57,296 nt of DNA from Oceanobacillus limi (GTDB lineage: Bacteria; Bacillota; Bacilli; Bacillales; Amphibacillaceae): the NCBI RefSeq assembly GCF_900111445.1, contig NZ_FOHE01000023.1:1-57296 (forward strand), read 5' to 3'. The position numbers and the translations under genes are program-made. Shown one piece after another: positions 1 through 9,235 of the stretch. Numbering within the stretch: position 1 is the first letter of the stretch; each line of letters begins with the position of its first letter. The notes below the pieces were generated by a model that was given only the letters and a program-made list of their open reading frames with translations, ran no database searches and had not been told where the DNA came from.

Positions 1-2
1 GT

Positions 3-452
3 AAGAAGTGCAAGCGAATGAAACATATTTTCTACAAACGATACGAAGAGCTAACCGATAAGCAACATTGGTATTTAGAAAGGTATTTAGGTTTATCAGA
101 GGACCTACGAACAGCATATGGTTTGAAAGAGGCATTTCGCTCCTGGTCTGATGAAGCAAAGAATGGAACAAAAGATTTAGGTGAGATAAAACAAGATCTA
201 TACCACTTTTACAACCAAGTAGAAAAGTCAGGAATGGATGAGTTTATCCAAGCAATCGGCACACTTAAAAATTGGCAACCAGAGGTTTTGAATAGCTTTG
301 CCTTTGGCTATAACAATGGATTTGTGGAAGGGATGAATATTCAAACTAAAGTTATTAAATGAAATGCATTTGGCTTTAAACGATATGATCGATTAAGGTT
401 ACGTGTATTACTACACCATCAATATAAAGATTTAGACCTTCAAGTAGGATAA
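3..452 (+). pseudogene. ISL3-family transposase, C-terminal part, interrupted by a nonsense codon
   Basis: The frame translates to the C-terminal third of an ISL3-type DDE transposase. Diagnostic stretches are RYEELTDKQHWYLERY near the start and the late block NSFAFGYNNGFVEGMN. A TGA at 360-362 falls just after KVIK, where the family normally continues with Arg (KR-x-x-G-F). The same frame then runs on for 30 codons (NAFGFKRYDRLRLR and beyond) to TAA at 450-452, so a CGA to TGA change explains the break. The 5' part lies outside the window. A first in-window ATG at 18 is internal and not a real start. A sequencing error could give the same picture. Confidence 0.8.
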
Positions 453-496
453 GGGATAGGAGTGTGCACTCCTATCCCAACATTTGACGTAGAACC
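453..496. repeat. Palindrome and terminal inverted repeat at the ISL3 right end
   Basis: Immediately after the readthrough stop lies a perfect palindrome with 12-bp arms (GGGATAGGAGTG at 453-464, complement at 467-478). It overlaps the start of the terminal inverted repeat, which runs to 496. There is no U-rich tail, so it is more likely a transposase recognition or translation-shielding structure than a terminator. Confidence 0.65.
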
Positions 497-801
497 ATAA
501 ATCATTGGTAGGAAAATTCATTATTAAAACTTTATCTTTTTTGTGAAAAGTAATCTTAAAGCCTTCCAAAGCCTCCCAAAGCCTCCGTAAGCTAAAGAAT
601 ATATATGGACTACTAGACTTGCCAAAGGTATAGTTGTAGGTATACCTTATCGTGATAGTAACCACCAACTTTAGGAGTTAAGACAGTAAACTAATTGATC
701 CTCTGAGAAAAACATCGATAGGCTACTTAATTACCGGCTACTCTGTTCTTATATTAAAGTACATAGTATAGTAAATACGGGCCTAACCTTCTGTTCTAGT
801 A
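497..801. other. Gene-free spacer between the IS end and the NUDIX gene
   Basis: I see no convincing gene here. A 78-codon minus-strand frame runs from 668 back into the IS end, but it has no clear ribosome binding site, shares no recognisable family and crosses the element boundary. The short direct repeat AAAGCCTCC occurs around 565-590. No clear terminator was found for the convergent NUDIX gene. Confidence 0.5.
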
Positions 802-1419
802 TTAATCAAACAAGCTCTCCTTACGGTTTTCTTTTAAAAAGGAAAACATCTCTAAAATTTGCGTTTCTGTATTTCTTCTAGTAGACAATGGAGGTAAATT
901 ATTTCGACTAAAGAACTTAGCTTCATTTGTTTCTAATCCTCCTGAAGCTTTTCCATTATTAATCTTGCACTGAATAAAACACTTATAGTAATGATAAGCA
1001 TCTGGTGGGTGGGATTGCTTGTTATTATCATGCAGTGCGAGTAGTTTTATTGGGGTAACGTCGAATCCAGCTTCTTCTTTGATTTCCTTTACACAATTCT
1101 CAGCAGGTGATAAACCCACTTCACAAAACCCTCCAGGTAATGACCATTTGTTGTCTAATTTTTCTTTTACAAGTAATAGTTGATCATTACTAAAAACCAC
1201 GCCACGAACATCAAGCTTTGGAGTTTGGTAACCTTCTTCAGATGCAAATAGATTTTTCACGGAACAAATTTCTAAATCTGAGTAGTTAGACATTATCTCT
1301 ACACTGATATCTCTTAGCTCTTGGTATCGTTCTTTATCAAATTCATCTTTGGAGAATGCCATACCTGACTGTGCAAGGGCCTGGATTCTTCTTGCCCAAT
1401 GTAACCATTGATCACTCAT
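802..1419 (-). CDS. NUDIX hydrolase with N-terminal Nudix_N_2-type domain
   Basis: This 205-residue protein has an N-terminal helical domain (about 1-60, WLHWARRIQALAQSG) of the type found before many Bacillus ADP-ribose or nucleoside-diphosphate hydrolases. A NUDIX domain follows from about residue 68. The NUDIX box is GGFCEVGLSPAENCVKEIKEEAGF-like, split here as GGFCEVGLSPAENC then VKEIKEEAGF. Compared with G-x5-E-x7-R-E-U-x-E-E-x-G-U, the first Glu is Leu and the Arg is Lys, while the metal-binding E-x-x-E-E core is intact. ATG at 1419 was chosen over the TTG codons at 1431 and 1428, because AAAGGAG lies 12 bases before it and directly abuts 1431. The substrate cannot be told from sequence. 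The gene is transcribed divergently from the MgtC-type gene. Confidence 0.85.
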   Translation of the reverse strand: MSDQWLHWARRIQALAQSGMAFSKDEFDKERYQELRDISVEIMSNYSDLEICSVKNLFASEEGYQTPKLDVRGVVFSNDQLLLVKEKLDNKWSLPGGFCEVGLSPAENCVKEIKEEAGFDVTPIKLLALHDNNKQSHPPDAYHYYKCFIQCKINNGKASGGLETNEAKFFSRNNLPPLSTRRNTETQILEMFSFLKENRKESLFD

Positions 1420-1761
1420 ATCATACAACAACTCCTTTAATCATCGTGTATTTCTTTAAATGTAGTGATACTCTATATAGGTCGGAATTACTTATACTAA
1501 TGAAATTTTTTAGTAGATTATTTTATCTTGCATATAACTGGCATTAATCCTACTTCAAACCTAGGAAATAAAACCAGGAGGTTAAGTGGTGGATGAAGAA
1601 AACCTCCACTTATTGTAGATTAACTTTGAATTGCCATTCTAAATTAAATGATTTTTCATAGTATTACATAGTATCACTTTTAATTCAATTAGAAATTTAG
1701 TAATATACTATTTAAATTGTTCGAATTATTGTAAACTTATCAAGGAGAAGGAGGTTGCACA
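1420..1761. other. Divergent spacer between the NUDIX and MgtC-type genes
   Basis: The AT-rich spacer holds the NUDIX ribosome binding site at its left end and the MgtC-type ribosome binding site at its right end. In the middle (1576-1618) is an AGGAGG site followed by a nine-codon frame, overlapped by two mutually exclusive 7-bp stems. A possible weak promoter is TTAGTA (1510-1515), 17 bases, TATAAC (1533-1538). I found no riboswitch that I recognise; in particular no M-box. Confidence 0.4.
1589..1618 (+). CDS. Possible leader micro-ORF upstream of the MgtC-type gene
   Basis: GTG at 1589 follows AGGAGG (1576-1581) with a spacing of 7 and opens a nine-codon frame, MDEENLHLL, ending at TAG 1616-1618. 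Two alternative stems overlap it: GGAGGTT 1577-1583 with AACCTCC 1601-1607, and TAAGTGG 1583-1589 with CCACTTA 1606-1612. Both would be affected by a translating ribosome. Salmonella mgtC is known to be controlled by leader peptides, but no homology is claimed here. It may be chance. Confidence 0.2.
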   Translation: MDEENLHLL

Positions 1762-2460
1762 TTGGAAGGATTTTTTAATGACATGATTGATGATAACTTT
1801 CTTCTTATAATCGTTCGTGTTCTTATTGCATTGGTTTTATCCGGACTTATAGGGTTTGAAAGAGAGTTAAAAAACCACTCCGCGGGGTTTCGAACACATA
1901 TTTTAGTCGGTGTAGGTTCTTGTTTAATGATGGTATTGTCTATATTTGGCTTCGATGCCTTTATCGATGAACATGATAATGTAAGATTTGACCCTGCTAG
2001 AATTCCATCCTATGTTATTAGCGGGATAGGCTTTTTAGGTGCAGGTACAATTATCGTTTATGGTGGAACAATACGTGGTCTAACAACAGCAGCTTCAATA
2101 TGGGCAGTTGCGGGGTTAGGGTTAGTAGTCGGAGTTGGAATGTATGCAACCGCCTTATTTACAACTATATTAATCTTATTGAGCCTAGTTTTTCTTAATA
2201 ATTTTGAAAACCTATTTAGGAAAGGTCATAAGTCAACAGTTATTGAAATAGTTGCCTTACCCAATTTAGCAATCCATGAAATTGTATCTGTAATTGAAAC
2301 GTTCCATGTAACTATTAAAAAGGTTGAAATCGTAAAAGTAGAAAATGATTTACGTAGTATTTTTATAAAAATTGAGCGCGATAAAAATTTAGATCAAATT
2401 TCGTTTTTTGAAGCATTATCTCAAGTAAATAATGTAAAGAATATAAGTGAAAGAACATAG
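1762..2460 (+). CDS. MgtC/SapB-family membrane protein
   Basis: The 232-residue protein matches the MgtC/SapB family (B. subtilis YhiD/SapB type). It has about five hydrophobic segments in the first 150 residues, and conserved blocks RVLIALVLSGLIGFERE, AGFRTHILVGVGSCLMM, GIGFLGAGTI and RGLTTAASIWAVAGLGL. A soluble ACT-like C-terminal tail follows from about residue 155. Family members are linked to Mg2+ limitation, intramacrophage growth or membrane-potential control; the role here is not known. TTG at 1762 is the start, because AGGAGG-like GAAGGAGG lies 8 bases before it. A terminator follows, so the gene is probably monocistronic. Confidence 0.85.
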   Translation: MEGFFNDMIDDNFLLIIVRVLIALVLSGLIGFERELKNHSAGFRTHILVGVGSCLMMVLSIFGFDAFIDEHDNVRFDPARIPSYVISGIGFLGAGTIIVYGGTIRGLTTAASIWAVAGLGLVVGVGMYATALFTTILILLSLVFLNNFENLFRKGHKSTVIEIVALPNLAIHEIVSVIETFHVTIKKVEIVKVENDLRSIFIKIERDKNLDQISFFEALSQVNNVKNISERT

Positions 2461-2473
2461 TAATATGGAAGGG

Positions 2474-2500
2474 ACCGTTACTGTTTAAGTGCGGTTTTTT
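2474..2500 (+). terminator. Terminator after the MgtC-type gene
   Basis: ACCG at 2474-2477 pairs with CGGT at 2492-2495, with a second short ACT/AGT stem inside, followed by a run of T to 2500. It separates this gene from the ctsR operon. Confidence 0.6.
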
Positions 2501-2565
2501 CATGATTCCATCAATAAAGTGTTTTTATTTTTAATTATTTGTCAAGAATATTACGGGTAAGATAT

Positions 2566-2594
2566 TTGGCATTAATACTTTTTTAACGTATAAT
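2566..2594 (+). promoter_or_regulatory. Sigma-A promoter of the ctsR operon
   Basis: TTGGCA (2566-2571), a 17-base spacer and a perfect TATAAT (2589-2594). The predicted start of transcription is near 2601, directly at the CtsR operator. No separate sigma-B promoter was identified by eye. Confidence 0.8.
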
Positions 2595-2602
2595 AAGTGC
2601 AT

Positions 2603-2626
2603 AGTCAAAGATAGTCAAAGTCAAAG
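2603..2626 (+). promoter_or_regulatory. CtsR operator
   Basis: The heptads AGTCAAA (2603-2609) and AGTCAAA (2613-2619) are separated by GAT, an exact fit to the CtsR box (A/G)GTCAAA-NAN-(A/G)GTCAAA. A third partial heptad, GTCAAAG, follows at once at 2620-2626. The site covers the predicted transcription start, so bound CtsR would block initiation and make the operon heat-inducible and self-regulated. Confidence 0.9.
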
Positions 2627-2683
2627 GATAGTAAGTAAAATGGGTTAGTTCATATGGTTTTTTGGGAATAGGGAGGTTAGATG

Positions 2684-3151
2684 ATGAGTAATATATCTGA
2701 CATTATTGAACAGTATTTAAAAAACGTCCTACAATCAAAAGGACAAGATGTAATAGAAATAAAGCGAAGCGAAATTGCTGATCAATTTAAATGTGTACCA
2801 TCACAAATTAACTATGTGATTAATACACGTTTTACAATGGAAAAAGGATATATTGTTGAAAGCAAACGTGGTGGTGGCGGATATATTCGGATTATTCGGA
2901 TCAAACACCAAGATAAATCAGAATTAATTGATGAAATTATTAAGTTAATAAACCCCACGGTAACACAACAGGCATCTATAGATGTTTTGGAACGGTTATT
3001 AGAGGAAAAATTAGTAACAGAAAGAGAAGCGAAAATTATGGTCAGTGCAATTGATCGAAATACGATAGGGTTAAAGCTTCCGATTCGAGACGAGGTTAGA
3101 GCACGAGTGCTAACAAGCATGCTAACAACCTTAAAATATTTAAATAAGTAG
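2684..3151 (+). CDS. ctsR: Heat-shock transcriptional repressor CtsR
   Basis: CtsR represses class III heat-shock genes (clpC, clpP, clpE) by binding heptad repeats. The 155-residue product has the N-terminal winged helix-turn-helix: NISDIIEQYLK at the start, CVPSQINYVINTRF in the recognition region and the glycine-rich wing RGGGGYIRI around residue 64. The wing is the thermosensor in the family. The C-terminal dimerisation domain ends LTTLKYLNK. There are two ATGs, at 2681 and 2684; 2684 is preferred because GGGAGG then lies 7 bases upstream. It is the first gene of the mcsA-mcsB-clpC operon and has its own operator upstream. Confidence 0.97.
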   Translation: MSNISDIIEQYLKNVLQSKGQDVIEIKRSEIADQFKCVPSQINYVINTRFTMEKGYIVESKRGGGGYIRIIRIKHQDKSELIDEIIKLINPTVTQQASIDVLERLLEEKLVTEREAKIMVSAIDRNTIGLKLPIRDEVRARVLTSMLTTLKYLNK

Positions 3152-3239
3152 TTCTTATTTTTAGATCGTAAAATGTACAATACTGTTTTAGGAAGAAGAG
3201 GCAGTTGTCCTATTTTTATATAAAAGGGGGAGAACATAG

Positions 3240-3788
3240 ATGCAATGTCAAGAATGCCAAAAGCGCCAAGCTACCCTTCATTTCACACAAGTAATCAATG
3301 GCAATAAAACGGAGGTTCAGCTGTGTGAGGTTTGTGCGAAAGAAAAAGGCTATATGTCATATCCAGAAGATGGTTATTCACTTCATAACTTATTAACGGG
3401 ATTATTTAATTTTGATTCATCACAGATGAAAACCCCTCAAGGTTCTCAATTTCAACAGGTCAAGGAATTACAGTGTTCAAAATGTAATATGACCTTTTCG
3501 GAATTTAAACGGGTAGGTAAATTTGGATGTGCAGAGTGCTACCATACATTTGCGACACATCTTGATCCGATTTTTCGTCGTGTTCATAGCGGTAACTCTA
3601 AGCATCATGGAAAAATTCCGAAACGAAAAGGTGGAGACTTACATTTAAAAAAACAAGTAGAAACCTATAAACAGGAACTACAAAATTTAATCGTTAATGA
3701 AGCTTTTGAAGAAGCTGCAACGGTTAGGGATAAGATTAAGGATTTAGAAAAGCAAATCCAAAATAAAGAAGCGGGTGATAATCAATGA
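3240..3788 (+). CDS. mcsA: McsA, zinc-binding activator of the McsB kinase
   Basis: McsA activates the protein-arginine kinase McsB and works with it as a ClpC adaptor. In the sequence are four CxxC pairs (C3/C6, C29/C32, C79/C82, C97/C100), which would hold two zinc sites. The C-terminal UVR-type coiled coil lies around residues 138-173 ([17 protein letters not shown]). The length of 182 residues is usual. A GGGGGAG ribosome binding site precedes ATG 3240, and the last codons overlap the mcsB start by four bases (ATGA), indicating translational coupling. Confidence 0.95.
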   Translation: MQCQECQKRQATLHFTQVINGNKTEVQLCEVCAKEKGYMSYPEDGYSLHNLLTGLFNFDSSQMKTPQGSQFQQVKELQCSKCNMTFSEFKRVGKFGCAECYHTFATHLDPIFRRVHSGNSKHHGKIPKRKGGDLHLKKQVETYKQELQNLIVNEAFEEAATVRDKIKDLEKQIQNKEAGDNQ

Positions 3789-4852
3789 CACTCCAGCACT
3801 TTATGAATGAAGCAATTAGTCCTTGGATGAGAGAAGAAGGGCCTGATAGTGATATTGTCTTAAGTAGTAGAATTCGTTTGGCTCGGAACTTAGCAGATAG
3901 TAAGTTTCCAATTATAGCTGATGTGAAGGATTTAGAGGAGATTCGGGACTTTTTTAAGAAGGAATATGAACATGCAACTTTTCAAGACTTAGATGAATTT
4001 GAATTTTTTCCGATTAAAGAATTATCCTCGGTAGAAAAGCGTGTACTTGTAGAGAAGCATTTAATTAGTCCTTTGCTTGCAAAGAATGCAGATGCAGCCG
4101 CTACCATGATTTCGAAGGATGAACAAGTGTCCGTAATGATTAATGAAGAAGATCACATACGTATGCAGCTTTATTTTCCAGGGCTACAACTATCAAAGGC
4201 ACTAACGAAGGCATTTGAATTTGATGACTGGTTAGAAGAAAAGATAAATTATGCTTTTGATGAAACGAGAGGCTTTTTGACAAGTTGCCCGACGAATGTT
4301 GGAACAGGTATGAGAGCTTCTGTAATGATGCATCTACCAGCGCTTGCCTTAACGAAGCAAATTAATCGAATGATGCCGGCGATTAACCAATTCGGTCTTG
4401 TTGTGAGAGGGATTTATGGGGAGGGGAGTGAAGCAGTAGGCAATCTGTTTCAAATTTCCAACCAAATTACGTTAGGGAAAACGGAAGAGGATATTATTGA
4501 AGATCTCGAGAGTGTCGTTAAACAATTAATTGAACACGAGCGTAAAGCGCGTACTAGATTAATGGAACAATCAAGCACAAAGTTAGAAGATCGTATCTTC
4601 CGGTCTTTAGGTGTATTGAAATATAGTAGAATTATTGAATCAAAAGAAGCAGCTAGTTGTTTGTCTAATGTTCGACTAGGGATTGATTTAGAAATCATAA
4701 AAAACATTTCACGTAATATACTTAATGAATTAATGGTATTAACACAACCAGGCTTTCTCCAACATTATGCCAAAAAAACATTGTCAGCAAATGAACGTGA
4801 TGTGTTACGAGCAACATTAATTAGGGAAAGGCTACTATTAGAGGAAAAATAG
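3785..4852 (+). CDS. mcsB: Protein-arginine kinase McsB
   Basis: McsB phosphorylates arginine residues of proteins, marking them for ClpC-ClpP degradation and inactivating CtsR. The 355-residue protein has the phosphagen-kinase fold. Visible signatures are [10 protein letters not shown] near residue 27 (nucleotide-binding arginines), NEEDHIRM around 118, and [13 protein letters not shown] with the active-site Cys at residue 168. The family's C-terminal pArg-binding region is also present. The frame overlaps mcsA by four bases and ends 13 bases before clpC. Confidence 0.96.
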   Translation: MTLQHFMNEAISPWMREEGPDSDIVLSSRIRLARNLADSKFPIIADVKDLEEIRDFFKKEYEHATFQDLDEFEFFPIKELSSVEKRVLVEKHLISPLLAKNADAAATMISKDEQVSVMINEEDHIRMQLYFPGLQLSKALTKAFEFDDWLEEKINYAFDETRGFLTSCPTNVGTGMRASVMMHLPALALTKQINRMMPAINQFGLVVRGIYGEGSEAVGNLFQISNQITLGKTEEDIIEDLESVVKQLIEHERKARTRLMEQSSTKLEDRIFRSLGVLKYSRIIESKEAASCLSNVRLGIDLEIIKNISRNILNELMVLTQPGFLQHYAKKTLSANERDVLRATLIRERLLLEEK

Positions 4853-4865
4853 GAGGAAAAGCTAT

Positions 4866-7292
4866 ATGATGTTTGGACGTTTTACAGAAAGAGCACAAAA
4901 AGTATTAGCATTGTCTCAAGAAGAAGCTGTACGACTGGGGCATAATAATATTGGTACAGAACATATACTTCTAGGTCTTGTCCGTGAAGGAGAAGGAATA
5001 GCTGCAAAAGCTCTTGAGTCGCTTGGATTAGAAGTATCTAAAATTCAAGAGGAAGTGGAAAAGCTAATCGGTGTTGGAAAACAGCCGATGCAAACGATCC
5101 ATTATACCCCAAGAGCGAAAAAGGTAGTGGAGTTATCACAGGATGAAGCTAGAAAATTAGGACATTCCTATGTTGGTACGGAGCATATATTATTAGGGTT
5201 AATTCGCGAAGGAGAAGGAGTTGCTGCACGGGTACTAAATAATCTCGGTGTAAGCTTAAATAAAGCAAGACAACAAGTATTACAGCTTTTAGGAAGTAAT
5301 GAATCACAAGCAGGAAGACAAGGACGTGGGCAAACATCCAGTGCTAATACGCCTACATTAGATTCCTTGGCAAGAGATTTAACGGCAAGTGCGAAGGAAG
5401 GCAATGTGGATCCTGTTATTGGTCGCAGTCAGGAAATTGAACGAGTGATCCAAGTTTTAAGTAGACGTACGAAAAATAACCCTGTCTTAATTGGTGAACC
5501 GGGTGTTGGTAAAACGGCTGTTGCAGAAGGACTGGCACAGCAGATTGTACAAAATGAAGTTCCTGAAACGTTACGAGAAAAGCGTGTCATGACACTGGAT
5601 ATGGGAACGGTTGTTGCAGGAACAAAATACCGTGGCGAGTTTGAGGATCGGTTGAAAAAAGTCATGGAGGAAATTCGCCAAGCGGGTAATATCATCTTAT
5701 TTATTGACGAGTTGCACACACTTATCGGAGCAGGTGGAGCAGAGGGTGCAATTGATGCGTCCAATATTTTAAAACCATCACTTGCACGTGGAGAATTGCA
5801 ATGTATTGGTGCAACAACGTTGGATGAGTACCGCAAGTATATTGAGAAGGATGCAGCATTAGAACGTCGTTTTCAACCAATTCAAGTAGATGAGCCGACT
5901 GTAGAAGAAACCATTCAAATTTTAAGTGGGTTACGGGATCGATATGAGGCACATCATCGTGTAACGATTACAGATGAGGCAATGGAAGCTGCGGCAACTT
6001 TATCTGATCGTTATATAACGGATCGATTCTTACCAGATAAAGCAATTGATTTAATCGATGAGGCTGGATCAAAGGTTCGATTACGCTCGTATACAGTACC
6101 ACCTAATCTGAAAGAATTAGAAGAAAAGCTTGAGGAAGTACGTAAAGAAAAAGATGCTGCCGTTCAATCACAAGAGTTTGAGAAAGCTGCGTCATTACGT
6201 GATTCTGAGCAAAGATTACGGGAACAATTAGATACAACCAAAAATGCTTGGAAAGAGAAACAAGGTCAAGAGGATTCGCAGGTACATGTAGAGGATATTG
6301 CTAGTGTTGTTTCTACATGGACTGGAGTACCTGTATCTAAATTAACCAAAGATGAAAGTGAACGACTATTAAACTTGGAAAATGTATTACATGACCGGGT
6401 GATTGGTCAAGAAGAGGCAGTTAAAGCCGTGTCCAAGGCGATTCGAAGAGCACGTGCCGGACTAAAAGATCCTAAGCGTCCAATTGGTTCCTTTATCTTC
6501 TTAGGACCAACAGGGGTAGGGAAAACCGAGTTAGCCCGTGCATTAGCCGAAGCGATGTTTGCTGATGAAGAGGCAATGATTCGAATAGATATGTCTGAAT
6601 ACATGGAGAAACACTCGACTTCCCGTTTGGTTGGATCGCCTCCAGGCTATGTAGGGTATGATGAAGGTGGCCAATTAACGGAAAAAGTACGTAGGAAACC
6701 ATATTCTGTTGTACTATTAGATGAAGTGGAGAAAGCCCATCCAGAAGTGTTTAACATTCTTCTGCAAGTATTAGAGGATGGACGGTTAACGGATTCGAAA
6801 GGTAGAGTTGTTGATTTTCGCAATACGGTATTAATTATGACCTCCAATGTTGGAGCAAGTGAATTGAAACGTAACAAGCATGTCGGCTTTAACTTAGAAG
6901 AGGAAGGAAAAGCCTATAGTGATATGAAGTCAAAAGTTATGGGTGAATTGAAAAAAGCATTCCGTCCTGAGTTTTTGAACCGTATCGATGAAACCATCGT
7001 CTTCCACTCACTTGAAAAAGAACATATGAAAGATATTGTAACGTTAATGATTCAACAGCTACAAAAACGATTGAAAGGTCAAGATGTTGAGTTTACCTTA
7101 ACGGATAAAGCAATTGAAAAAATTGCAAACGAAGGGTTTGACCCTGAATATGGAGCAAGACCATTACGTCGATCCATACAAAAGAATGTAGAGGACTTGA
7201 TGTCGGAAGAACTGTTAAAAGGAACAATTTCAATAGGACAAAAAGTTAAAATTGGTCTAAATAATAAGGGAGAATTTATCATTCTTCCGTAA
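4866..7292 (+). CDS. clpC: AAA+ unfoldase ClpC, ATPase subunit of ClpCP
   Basis: ClpC unfolds substrates, including arginine-phosphorylated proteins, and feeds them to ClpP. The 808 residues show the double N-domain (two Clp_N repeats, about 1-75 and 77-145), AAA1 with Walker A GEPGVGKT at 210-217, the middle UVR-type coiled coil for adaptor contact near 415-485, and AAA2 with Walker A GPTGVGKT at 547-554. The C-terminal D2-small domain is complete. AGGAGG sits 9 bases before ATG 4866, and B. subtilis ClpC also begins [12 protein letters not shown]. It is the last gene of the ctsR operon and is followed by a strong terminator. Confidence 0.98.
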   Translation: MMFGRFTERAQKVLALSQEEAVRLGHNNIGTEHILLGLVREGEGIAAKALESLGLEVSKIQEEVEKLIGVGKQPMQTIHYTPRAKKVVELSQDEARKLGHSYVGTEHILLGLIREGEGVAARVLNNLGVSLNKARQQVLQLLGSNESQAGRQGRGQTSSANTPTLDSLARDLTASAKEGNVDPVIGRSQEIERVIQVLSRRTKNNPVLIGEPGVGKTAVAEGLAQQIVQNEVPETLREKRVMTLDMGTVVAGTKYRGEFEDRLKKVMEEIRQAGNIILFIDELHTLIGAGGAEGAIDASNILKPSLARGELQCIGATTLDEYRKYIEKDAALERRFQPIQVDEPTVEETIQILSGLRDRYEAHHRVTITDEAMEAAATLSDRYITDRFLPDKAIDLIDEAGSKVRLRSYTVPPNLKELEEKLEEVRKEKDAAVQSQEFEKAASLRDSEQRLREQLDTTKNAWKEKQGQEDSQVHVEDIASVVSTWTGVPVSKLTKDESERLLNLENVLHDRVIGQEEAVKAVSKAIRRARAGLKDPKRPIGSFIFLGPTGVGKTELARALAEAMFADEEAMIRIDMSEYMEKHSTSRLVGSPPGYVGYDEGGQLTEKVRRKPYSVVLLDEVEKAHPEVFNILLQVLEDGRLTDSKGRVVDFRNTVLIMTSNVGASELKRNKHVGFNLEEEGKAYSDMKSKVMGELKKAFRPEFLNRIDETIVFHSLEKEHMKDIVTLMIQQLQKRLKGQDVEFTLTDKAIEKIANEGFDPEYGARPLRRSIQKNVEDLMSEELLKGTISIGQKVKIGLNNKGEFIILP

Positions 7293-7315
7293 AAAATCAG
7301 CATTCTATTTTCTGA

Positions 7316-7348
7316 AAAACTAGAAAGGAACCACCTTTCTAGTTTTTT
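7316..7348 (+). terminator. Terminator of the ctsR-clpC operon
   Basis: AAAACTAGAAAGG (7316-7328) and its exact complement (7334-7346) form a 13-bp stem with loop AACCA, the downstream arm ending in a T run. Confidence 0.93.
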
Positions 7349-7492
7349 CAATAGGTATTGCTAATGAATAGTTTGTTCTGTTCCTAGTGGAAGTCATTCT
7401 ATCGTCAACATGCAAAGATCCCATGCTACAATTGCAGTATGTGGCAAAAATAAGGGAAAAATAAAATGAATTGATAGAAGTCTGTAACCTAT

Positions 7493-7633
7493 ATGTTATC
7501 TCGATCGTATATAATAGAGTTAGAAGGTAAAACGCTGATCGATGAAAATATTTTAGCATTATCAAGACAAGATAGACAATTTGTTGAAACTGATATACAG
7601 TTTAGCGAAGCAGCAACAACTGGGTTTACATGA
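7493..7633 (+). CDS. Small ORF of unknown function before radA
   Basis: A 46-codon frame ([18 protein letters not shown] at its start, ending EAATTGFT) fills the gap between the clpC terminator and radA, and its TGA at 7631-7633 lies 17 bases before the radA start. I do not recognise it. There is no good ribosome binding site. The B. subtilis locus has no gene here, so it may be spurious or the remnant of a displaced gene. Confidence 0.25.
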   Translation: MLSRSYIIELEGKTLIDENILALSRQDRQFVETDIQFSEAATTGFT

Positions 7634-7650
7634 CTGAAAGAGGTGGGAAG

Positions 7651-9024
7651 ATGGCAAAGCGAAAAACAAAATATGTTTGTCAAGATTGTGGATATGAATC
7701 AGCTAAGTGGATGGGAAAATGCCCGGGCTGCAATAATTGGAATACGTTAGTAGAGGAATTGGAAGTGTCCACTACGAAAGGCAGACAAACATTCAGTGGT
7801 GTTACAACTTCAGGGAGTAAACCAGAAAAAATATCGGCGATAGAATCAAAAAAGGAACCAAGGGTAACAACTGATCTAAAAGAATTCAATCGTGTGCTTG
7901 GTGGCGGAATCGTTGCAGGGTCTTTAGCTCTGATTGGTGGGGACCCTGGGATCGGAAAATCTACATTGCTGCTTCAAGTATCTTCTCAACTAGCAAATAA
8001 ACAGTTAAATGTTTTATATATTTCTGGAGAGGAGTCACCTAAGCAAACCAAGCTAAGAGCAGATCGGTTAGGAATTAAATCGGATTCGCTCTATGTATTA
8101 TCGGAAACGAATTTATTGGATATTACCAATCATATTGAACAATTAAAGCCTTCCTTCGTAGTCATTGACTCGATACAAACGATTTTTCGTGAAGAGATTT
8201 CTAGTGCACCAGGAAGTGTATCTCAAGTTAGAGAGTGTACAAGTGAGTTAATGCGAATTGCTAAAACAAGTGGTATTCCAATATTTATAGTTGGACATGT
8301 GACGAAAGAAGGAGCAATTGCTGGACCAAGATTATTGGAGCATATGGTTGATGCTGTCTTATACTTTGAAGGGGAAAGACACCACACCTATCGTATTTTA
8401 CGGGGTGTAAAAAATAGGTTTGGTAGTACTAATGAAATGGGTATTTTTGAAATGAAAGAAGAAGGATTACGAGAAGTAATGAATCCTTCCGAAATCTTTT
8501 TAGAAGAGCGTTCAGAGGGGGCTTCTGGTTCTACCGTTGTTGCTTCCATGGAAGGAACAAGACCTGTACTAGTTGAAATTCAAGCGTTAATATCACCAAC
8601 AAGCTTTGGTAATCCACGTAGAATGGCAACGGGAATTGATCATAATCGTGTCCCGTTATTAATGGCTGTACTAGAAAAACGAGTTGGATTAATGTTACAA
8701 ACATCAGATGCATATATTAAAGTAGCTGGTGGAGTAAAATTAGATGAGCCAGCTATTGATCTAGCTATTGCAGTTAGTATTACGTCAAGTTTTCGTGATC
8801 AACCGACAAGGCCTGAGGATATTTTTATTGGTGAAGTAGGATTGACGGGGGAGATCCGTCGTGTATCACGAATTGAACAACGAGTGCAAGAAGCGGCAAA
8901 ACTTGGGTTCAAACGCGTGATTTGTCCACAAAATAACCTAGATGGATGGACGACACCAACAGGAATTCAAGTAATTGGTGTGAATACTGTGAAAGAGGCA
9001 TTAGAAGTAGGTTTAGCTAGATAA
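7651..9024 (+). CDS. radA: DNA repair protein RadA (Sms)
   Basis: RadA is a RecA-like ATPase acting in recombination and branch migration. The 457 residues show an N-terminal zinc finger (C10, C13, C24, C27), Walker [11 protein letters not shown] at 96-105, the RadA-specific KNRFG motif at 254-258 and a Lon-protease-like C-terminal domain. ATG 7651 ([14 protein letters not shown]) is preferred over an upstream ATG at 7630, because AGAGGTGGGA lies just before it and family members start this way. In Bacillus radA is followed by disA; here the next gene is yacL, with a promoter in between. Confidence 0.96.
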   Translation: MAKRKTKYVCQDCGYESAKWMGKCPGCNNWNTLVEELEVSTTKGRQTFSGVTTSGSKPEKISAIESKKEPRVTTDLKEFNRVLGGGIVAGSLALIGGDPGIGKSTLLLQVSSQLANKQLNVLYISGEESPKQTKLRADRLGIKSDSLYVLSETNLLDITNHIEQLKPSFVVIDSIQTIFREEISSAPGSVSQVRECTSELMRIAKTSGIPIFIVGHVTKEGAIAGPRLLEHMVDAVLYFEGERHHTYRILRGVKNRFGSTNEMGIFEMKEEGLREVMNPSEIFLEERSEGASGSTVVASMEGTRPVLVEIQALISPTSFGNPRRMATGIDHNRVPLLMAVLEKRVGLMLQTSDAYIKVAGGVKLDEPAIDLAIAVSITSSFRDQPTRPEDIFIGEVGLTGEIRRVSRIEQRVQEAAKLGFKRVICPQNNLDGWTTPTGIQVIGVNTVKEALEVGLAR

Positions 9025-9079
9025 AAGGAAGCTTTGAGATTCATTTGCTAGAAAAATGTCGAAATTTGGCCAAATTTAA

Positions 9080-9108
9080 TTGACATTGTCATTTCAGTGT
9101 GGTAAAAT
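9080..9108 (+). promoter_or_regulatory. Sigma-A promoter of the PIN/TRAM gene
   Basis: A consensus TTGACA (9080-9085), a 17-base spacer and TAAAAT (9103-9108). It lies in the 211-base spacer after radA, where disA would be expected in Bacillus. Confidence 0.8.
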
Positions 9109-9235
9109 TTTTTGTTTACTCAATTGATTGTTACGATCAGCTGTGCTATTATTTAGATTGTACTAGTTTTTAATTTGAAAATAATGGTTATTATTTTATG
9201 GAATAGGTAATAATAATGGATAGGAGGTGAGGGTG

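Larger units (their letters stand above)
1..496 (+). mobile_element. Right end of an ISL3-family insertion sequence
   Basis: The left edge of the window lies inside an insertion sequence. Its transposase reading frame is open from the edge to 452. The terminal inverted repeat is read on the minus strand from 496 and begins GGTTCTACGTCAAATG, which resembles ISL3-family ends. The left end of the element lies outside the window, so the usual 8-bp target duplication cannot be checked; the first bases beyond the end are ATAAATCA. The transposase carries an in-frame stop, so this copy is probably inactive. Confidence 0.8.

Noticed and set aside
432-668. 78-codon minus-strand frame overlapping the ISL3 end
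   Set aside because: No ribosome binding site, no recognisable family, and it crosses the element boundary.
1420-1761. M-box or other magnesium riboswitch before the MgtC-type gene
   Set aside because: None of the conserved M-box sequence is present; only the short stems noted were found.
2812-3237. 141-codon minus-strand frame opposite ctsR
   Set aside because: Antisense shadow of the clearly conserved ctsR gene.
5429-5836. Long minus-strand frames inside clpC
   Set aside because: They lie opposite conserved AAA1 coding sequence and have no start signals or family.
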